Assembly: GCF_902497995.1 (NCBI RefSeq)
Contig: NZ_CABVII010000031.1
Coordinates: 1 to 64,000, forward strand
Length of the DNA stretch: 64,000 nt
Direction: 5' to 3'
Source of the DNA: Pseudomonas fluorescens
GTDB taxonomy: Bacteria; Pseudomonadota; Gammaproteobacteria; Pseudomonadales; Pseudomonadaceae
Part shown: piece after piece, positions 58,670 through 64,000 of the stretch
How positions within the stretch are numbered: position 1 is the first letter of the stretch
How the letters are laid out: each line of letters starts with the position of its first letter
Made by a program: the position numbers and the translations under genes
The notes under the pieces: model-generated
What the model saw: the letters and a program-made list of their open reading frames with translations, nothing else
Told to the model about the DNA's origin: nothing
The model's database searches: none

Positions 58670-59172
58670 GGGGGAATCCTGGCTCGGCGAGCATTGTGAA
58701 CACAACAAAAGGCGATTCTGCCAGCCCTCGGGAATTTCTGCTCGGTTGAGTGTCTGAGCAAGTGTCGTGAACATTCGAGGGGTTGCTGGTCATTTCTGGT
58801 ACGCAGGTGGGGTAAACCCAGGCATAAAGCGCCCAATTTCCCACTCGGCTGCTAGTGTTGTTCGAGGCACAGGGCACGCGCTACGTACAGATGACCGAAT
58901 ATGTCGCAGCACCGCAAGCACGGGCCTTGCCGCACTGGTTAAGCTGCGCAACGGATGAGCACCTGTAAAGGCATTGCGCTGCACGCAGCCCAGTCGCTTT
59001 TGCAGATGCCCATTCATGGAAGGTGAATGTGACCCGAGTGTCTCGTCCAGCTTCACCCACCTGTCATCCTGTTTCCTCTGCCCGAGAATCAGGAACAGGG
59101 TGACGGATCGCCCCGTAAGGGGTTTTGCACGCGACGCTTCCATCAATAACAAGCCCAAGCGGAGTACCACAG
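58670..59172. other. Long non-coding leader region upstream of gdhB (503 bases)
   Basis: No ORF with good codon use; a plus-strand reading of 91 codons starting at 58974 runs into gdhB and is a shadow. A small GCCCCGTAAGGGGTTTT hairpin lies at 59110-59126. The shared region serves both the minus-strand 117-residue gene and gdhB, and probably contains long 5' regulatory sequence of gdhB. Confidence 0.6.
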
Positions 59173-62100
59173 ATGGCGTTCTTCACCGCAGCCAGCAAAG
59201 CCGACTTCCAGCACCAACTGCAAGCGGCACTGGCGCAGCACATCAGTGAACAGGCACTGCCACAAGTGGCGCTGTTCGCGGAACAATTTTTCGGCATCAT
59301 TTCCCTGGACGAGCTGACCCAGCGTCGGTTGTCCGACCTCGCCGGCTGCACCCTTTCCGCGTGGCGCCTGCTTGAGCGCTTCGATCACGCGCATCCGCAA
59401 GTGCGCGTCTACAACCCCGATTACGAACGCCACGGCTGGCAGTCGACCCACACCGCGGTCGAAGTGCTGCACCACGACCTGCCGTTCCTGGTCGACTCGG
59501 TGCGTACCGAGCTGAACCGTCGCGGCTACAGCATCCATACCTTGCAAACCACCGTGCTGAGCGTGCGTCGCGGCAGCAAGGGAGAGTTGCTGGAAGTCCT
59601 GCCCAAGGGCACCCAGGGCGAAGGGATCCTTCAAGAATCCCTGATGTACCTGGAAATCGACCGCTGTGCCAACACCGCCGAACTGAATGTCCTGAGCAAA
59701 GAGCTGGAACAGGTTCTCGGTGAAGTCCGCGTCGCGGTGGCCGATTTCGAGCCGATGAAAGCCAAGGTCCAGGAAATACTCACCGGCCTCGACAACAGCC
59801 GGTTCGCGGTCGACCCTGAAGAAAAAGCCGAAATCAAAAGCTTCCTGGAATGGCTGATGGGCAACCACTTCACCTTCCTGGGTTATGAAGAATTCGTGGT
59901 CCGCGATGAAGCCGACGGTGGCCACATCGTCTACGACCAGGATTCCTTCCTCGGTCTGACCAAGCTGCTGCGCATCGGCCTGACCTACGATGACCTGCGC
60001 ATCGAAGACTACGCCGTGAACTACCTGCGCGAACCGACCCTGCTGTCGTTCGCCAAGGCCGCGCACCCAAGCCGTGTGCACCGTCCGGCTTACCCGGACT
60101 ATGTGTCGATCCGTGAAATCGATGCCGACGGCAAGGTCATCAAGGAATGCCGTTTCATGGGCCTGTACACCTCGGCGGTGTATGGCGAGAGCGTGCGGGC
60201 CATCCCTTACATCCGCCGCAAGGTCGAGGAAATCGAACGCCGCTCCGGCTTCCAGGCCAAGGCTCACCTGGGCAAGGAACTGGCGCAGGTGGTCGAAGTA
60301 TTGCCGCGCGACGATCTGTTCCAGACCCCGGTCGACGAGCTGTTCAGCACCGTGATGTCGATCGTGCAGATCCAGGAACGCAACAAGATCCGCGTATTCC
60401 TGCGCAAAGACCCGTACGGCCGCTTCTGCTACTGCCTGGCCTACGTGCCGCGTGACATCTATTCCACCGAAGTGCGACAGAAGATCCAGCAAGTGCTGAT
60501 GGATCGCCTGAAAGCCTCGGATTGCGAGTTCTGGACCTTCTTCTCCGAATCGGTGCTGGCCCGTGTGCAGCTGATCCTGCGCGTCGATCCGAAGAATCGT
60601 CTGGACATCGATCCGCTGCAACTGGAAAACGAAGTGATCCAAGCCTGCCGCAGCTGGCAGGACGACTACGCCAGCCTGACGGTTGAAAGTTTCGGTGAGG
60701 CCAGTGGCACCAACGTGCTGGCCGACTTCCCGAAAGGCTTCCCGGCCGGTTACCGCGAACGTTTCGCCGCCCACTCGGCGGTGGTCGACATGCAACACCT
60801 GCTGAGCCTGAGCGAAAAAAATCCGCTGGTGATGAGCTTCTACCAGCCGCTGGCCCAGGTCTCCGGTCAGCGCATGCTGCACTGCAAGCTGTATCACGCC
60901 GATACGCCACTGGCGCTGTCGGACGTGTTGCCGATCCTGGAAAACCTCGGCCTGCGCGTGCTGGGCGAGTTCCCGTACCGTCTGCGCCACAACAGCGGCC
61001 GCGAGTTCTGGATCCATGACTTCGCGTTCACCGCCGCCGAAGGCCTGGAACTCGACATCCAGCAGCTCAACGACACCCTGCAGGACGCCTTCGTGCACAT
61101 CGTGCGCGGCGATGCCGAGAACGATGCCTTCAACCGCCTGGTGCTGACCGCCGGTCTGCCATGGCGCGACGTGGCGCTGCTGCGTGCCTACGCCCGCTAC
61201 ATGAAGCAGATCCGCCTGGGCTTCGACCTGGGCTATATCGCCAGCACCCTGACCAACCACACCGACATCGCTCGCGAGTTGACCCGGCTGTTCAAGACCC
61301 GTTTCTACCTGGCGCGCAAGCTCGCCAGCGACGACCTGGAAGACAAGCAGCAACGCCTGGAACACGCGATCCTGACCGCTCTGGACGACGTCCAGGTGCT
61401 GAACGAAGACCGCATCCTGCGGCGCTACCTGGACCTGATCAAGGCCACCCTGCGGACCAACTTCTACCAGACCGATGCCCGGGGCCAGAACAAGTCGTAT
61501 TTCAGCTTCAAGTTCAACCCGCACCAGATTCCGGAACTACCCAAGCCAGTACCGAAGTTCGAAATTTTCGTTTACTCGCCACGGGTCGAAGGCGTGCACC
61601 TGCGCTTCGGCAATGTCGCGCGCGGCGGCCTGCGCTGGTCCGACCGTGAAGAAGACTTCCGTACCGAAGTCCTCGGCCTGGTAAAAGCCCAGCAAGTGAA
61701 GAACTCGGTCATCGTGCCGGTGGGGGCGAAGGGCGGCTTCCTGCCGCGGCGCCTGCCATTGGGCGGCAGCCGTGACGAGATCGCGGCCGAGGGCATCGCC
61801 TGCTACCGCATCTTCATTTCGGGCCTGTTGGACATCACCGACAACCTGAAGGACGGCGCCCTGGTGCCGCCGGCCAACGTCGTGCGTCATGACGACGATG
61901 ACCCGTACCTGGTCGTGGCAGCGGACAAGGGTACTGCGACCTTCTCCGACATCGCCAACGGCATTGCCATCGATTACGGCTTCTGGCTCGGCGATGCTTT
62001 CGCATCGGGCGGCTCGGCCGGCTACGACCACAAGAAAATGGGCATCACCGCCAAGGGCGCGTGGGTCGGCGTACAACGCCACTTCCGTGAACGCGGGATC

Positions 62101-64000
62101 AATGTCCAGGAAGACAGCATCACCGTGGTGGGCGTCGGCGACATGGCCGGTGACGTGTTCGGTAACGGCTTGTTGATGTCCGACAAGCTGCAACTGGTCG
62201 CCGCGTTCAACCACCTGCACATCTTCATCGACCCGAACCCGGAGCCTGCCAACAGCTTCGCCGAGCGTCAGCGCCTGTTCGACCTGCCGCGTTCGGCCTG
62301 GTCGGACTATGACACCAGCATCATGTCCGAAGGCGGCGGGATCTTCTCCCGCAGCGCGAAAAGCATTGCGATTTCCCCGCAGATGAAAGAACGCTTCGAC
62401 ATCCAGGCCGACAAGCTGACCCCGACCGAACTGCTCAATGCCTTGCTCAAGGCCCCGGTAGACCTGTTGTGGAACGGCGGCATCGGTACCTACGTCAAGT
62501 CCAGCAGCGAAACCCACGCCGATGTCGGCGACAAGGCCAACGATGCACTGCGCGTGAACGGCAACGAACTGCGCTGCAAAGTGGTGGGCGAGGGCGGTAA
62601 CCTCGGCATGACCCAACTGGGTCGCGTCGAATTCGGTCTCAATGGCGGCGGTTCCAACACCGACTTCATCGACAACGCCGGTGGCGTGGACTGCTCCGAC
62701 CACGAAGTCAACATCAAGATCCTGCTCAACGAAGTCGTGCACGCCGGTGACATGACCGAGAAGCAACGTAACCTGTTGCTTGGCAGCATGACCGACGAAG
62801 TCGGCAACCTGGTGCTCGGCAACAACTACAAGCAGACCCAGGCCCTGTCCCTGGCGGCCCGCCGTGCCTACGTGCGGATTGCCGAATACAAGCGTCTGAT
62901 GAACGATCTGGAAAGCCGCGGCAAGCTGGATCGCGCCATCGAGTTCCTGCCGGCTGAAGAGGCGATCAACGAGCGTATCGCCGAAGGCCACGGCCTGACC
63001 CGTGCCGAGCTGTCGGTGCTGATCTCCTACAGCAAGATCGACCTCAAGGAAGCGCTGCTCAACTCCCAGGTGCCGGACGACGACTACCTGACCCGCGACA
63101 TGGAAACCGCTTTCCCGCCAAGCCTGGTGAGCAAGTTCTCCGCCGCCATGCGCCGTCACCGTCTGAAGCGCGAAATCGTCAGCACCCAGATCGCCAACGA
63201 TCTGGTGAACCACATGGGCATCACCTTCGTGCAGCGACTCAAGGAGTCGACCGGCATGAGCCCGGCGAATGTGGCCGGTGCCTACGTGATCGTGCGTGAC
63301 ATTTTCCATCTCCCGCACTGGTTCCGTCAGATTGAAGCCCTGGATTACCAGGTTTCCGCTGACGTGCAACTGGAGCTGATGGATGAGCTGATGCGTCTGG
63401 GCCGCCGCGCTACGCGCTGGTTCCTGCGCAGCCGTCGCAACGAGCAGAACGCTGCCCGTGACGTCGCGCACTTCGGTCCGCATCTGGCGGCGCTGGGCCT
63501 CAAGCTCGACGAACTGCTGGAAGGCCCGACCCGGGTCGGCTGGCAGACTCGTTACCAGGCTTACGTCGCCGCTGGCGTACCTGAGTTGCTGGCGCGCATG
63601 GTTGCAGGCACCACTCACCTGTACACCTTGCTGCCGATCATCGAAGCCTCCGACGTGACCGGCCAGAACCCGGTGGACGTGGCCAAGGCTTACTTTGCCG
63701 TGGGCAGTGCGCTGGACATTACCTGGTACCTGCAACAGATCAGTGCCCTGCCGGTTGAAAACAACTGGCAGGCCCTGGCCCGTGAAGCGTTCCGTGATGA
63801 CGTCGACTGGCAACAACGTGCGATCACCATCTCGGTCCTGCAACAGGGCGACGGCTCCCAGGATGTGGAAACACGCCTGGAGCTGTGGATGGAGCAGCAC
63901 GAGGGCATGATCGAGCGCTGGCGTGCCATGCTGGTGGAGTTGCGTGCCGCCAGCGGCACGGACTACGCCATGTACGCGGTGGCCAACCGCGAACTACTGG
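59173..64000 (+). CDS. gdhB: NAD-dependent glutamate dehydrogenase, large (GDH-180 type); cut at the window edge
   Basis: Oxidatively deaminates glutamate to 2-oxoglutarate with NAD, feeding carbon and ammonium to the TCA cycle. The reading is open through 1609 codons; the family is about 1,610-1,620 residues, so only a handful of residues are missing. It starts MAFFTAASKADFQHQLQAAL. The N-terminal half is the large helical and ACT-like regulatory part. The catalytic domain includes ARGGLRWSDREEDFRTEVLGL, QQVKNSVIVPVGAKGGF, VAADKGTATFSDIANGIA and GVGDMAGDVFGNGLL as the nucleotide fold, and WNGGIGTYVK. In P. aeruginosa GdhB is arginine-inducible and allosterically regulated; its start here follows a long leader. 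Confidence 0.97.
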   Translation, partial: MAFFTAASKADFQHQLQAALAQHISEQALPQVALFAEQFFGIISLDELTQRRLSDLAGCTLSAWRLLERFDHAHPQVRVYNPDYERHGWQSTHTAVEVLHHDLPFLVDSVRTELNRRGYSIHTLQTTVLSVRRGSKGELLEVLPKGTQGEGILQESLMYLEIDRCANTAELNVLSKELEQVLGEVRVAVADFEPMKAKVQEILTGLDNSRFAVDPEEKAEIKSFLEWLMGNHFTFLGYEEFVVRDEADGGHIVYDQDSFLGLTKLLRIGLTYDDLRIEDYAVNYLREPTLLSFAKAAHPSRVHRPAYPDYVSIREIDADGKVIKECRFMGLYTSAVYGESVRAIPYIRRKVEEIERRSGFQAKAHLGKELAQVVEVLPRDDLFQTPVDELFSTVMSIVQIQERNKIRVFLRKDPYGRFCYCLAYVPRDIYSTEVRQKIQQVLMDRLKASDCEFWTFFSESVLARVQLILRVDPKNRLDIDPLQLENEVIQACRSWQDDYASLTVESFGEASGTNVLADFPKGFPAGYRERFAAHSAVVDMQHLLSLSEKNPLVMSFYQPLAQVSGQRMLHCKLYHADTPLALSDVLPILENLGLRVLGEFPYRLRHNSGREFWIHDFAFTAAEGLELDIQQLNDTLQDAFVHIVRGDAENDAFNRLVLTAGLPWRDVALLRAYARYMKQIRLGFDLGYIASTLTNHTDIARELTRLFKTRFYLARKLASDDLEDKQQRLEHAILTALDDVQVLNEDRILRRYLDLIKATLRTNFYQTDARGQNKSYFSFKFNPHQIPELPKPVPKFEIFVYSPRVEGVHLRFGNVARGGLRWSDREEDFRTEVLGLVKAQQVKNSVIVPVGAKGGFLPRRLPLGGSRDEIAAEGIACYRIFISGLLDITDNLKDGALVPPANVVRHDDDDPYLVVAADKGTATFSDIANGIAIDYGFWLGDAFASGGSAGYDHKKMGITAKGAWVGVQRHFRERGINVQEDSITVVGVGDMAGDVFGNGLLMSDKLQLVAAFNHLHIFIDPNPEPANSFAERQRLFDLPRSAWSDYDTSIMSEGGGIFSRSAKSIAISPQMKERFDIQADKLTPTELLNALLKAPVDLLWNGGIGTYVKSSSETHADVGDKANDALRVNGNELRCKVVGEGGNLGMTQLGRVEFGLNGGGSNTDFIDNAGGVDCSDHEVNIKILLNEVVHAGDMTEKQRNLLLGSMTDEVGNLVLGNNYKQTQALSLAARRAYVRIAEYKRLMNDLESRGKLDRAIEFLPAEEAINERIAEGHGLTRAELSVLISYSKIDLKEALLNSQVPDDDYLTRDMETAFPPSLVSKFSAAMRRHRLKREIVSTQIANDLVNHMGITFVQRLKESTGMSPANVAGAYVIVRDIFHLPHWFRQIEALDYQVSADVQLELMDELMRLGRRATRWFLRSRRNEQNAARDVAHFGPHLAALGLKLDELLEGPTRVGWQTRYQAYVAAGVPELLARMVAGTTHLYTLLPIIEASDVTGQNPVDVAKAYFAVGSALDITWYLQQISALPVENNWQALAREAFRDDVDWQQRAITISVLQQGDGSQDVETRLELWMEQHEGMIERWRAMLVELRAASGTDYAMYAVANRELL

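Noticed and set aside
59110..59126. GCCCCGTAAGGGGTTTT as an intrinsic terminator
   Set aside because: The stem has only four to five base pairs and sits in a leader just before gdhB; too weak to call.
58974..59249. 91-codon plus-strand frame upstream of and into gdhB
   Set aside because: Its 3' part overlaps the gdhB start in another frame, and codon use is poor.
59143..63900. Two long minus-strand frames (793 and 787 codons) opposite gdhB
   Set aside because: Antisense shadows of the glutamate dehydrogenase coding sequence, low-complexity H/Q/V/G-rich translations.

Overview
The window is chromosomal DNA of a Pseudomonas, most likely of the P. fluorescens lineage. The support is high-GC coding sequence with typical pseudomonad gene order, many copies of the pseudomonad REP-type inverted repeat (GTAGGAGC..GGCTTGCC and TGTGGGAGC..GGCTTGC flavours), and several families found mainly in this genus. 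The gene order fabI / peptide ABC transporter / mltD / gloB / methyltransferase / rnhA / dnaQ / ldcA is the one I know from P. aeruginosa PA1806-PA1818. The blocks nadK-phosphatase-rhomboid-yeaC-DUF2797-pepN and batD..moxR / gdhB match the PA3068-PA3088 neighbourhood, joined here in a different order.

Layout. 1-144: first codons of an IS110-family transposase leaving the window to the left, then two back-to-back terminators. 162-8360 (minus): fabI behind a five-gene oligopeptide / peptidyl-nucleoside type ABC importer (two tandem binding proteins, YejB-, YejE- and YejF-like subunits). 8612-13292: mltD, gloB, a methyltransferase, rnhA, dnaQ. 13481-18307: lysine decarboxylase, an acetyltransferase, a LysR regulator, a small unknown and an FMN reductase. 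18579-20252: a minimal arsRB arsenite module. 20383-27957: DUF1853 on the minus strand, then a tightly coupled plus-strand operon nadK / PPP-type phosphatase / rhomboid protease / YeaC / DUF2797 / pepN. 28299-31785: a secreted YCF48-type beta-propeller protein with an MMPL-type RND exporter. 31951-36762: one very large DUF6543/dermonecrotic-toxin-like protein. 37007-39594: small genes and a periplasmic lactonase-fold protein. 39702-45177: sbcD-sbcC-GST operon.

45390-51109 is the accessory part. An ABC-F gene carries a one-base frameshift near its start. It is followed by a short relic of the batD 3' end, an orphan Rhs core protein with an AT-rich tip, a GNAT acetyltransferase whose tail runs into a deleted second copy of the ABC-F gene, and a cytosolic-looking AA10 lytic polysaccharide monooxygenase with FnIII and chitin-binding modules. 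The duplicated ends show that ABC-F and batD were once convergent neighbours and that this roughly 4 kb block entered or expanded between them.

51171-58028 (minus) is a complete MoxR-DUF58-DUF4381-VWA-VWA/TPR-BatD operon with every junction overlapping. 58316-58669 is a small acidic protein, and 59173-64000 is nearly all of the large NAD-dependent glutamate dehydrogenase gdhB, cut by the window edge about ten codons short of its expected end.

I found no tRNA, rRNA or CRISPR array. The best leads are the toxin-like 1603-residue protein, the signal-less LPMO, the orphan Rhs tip, and the duplication and relic structure that dates the island.
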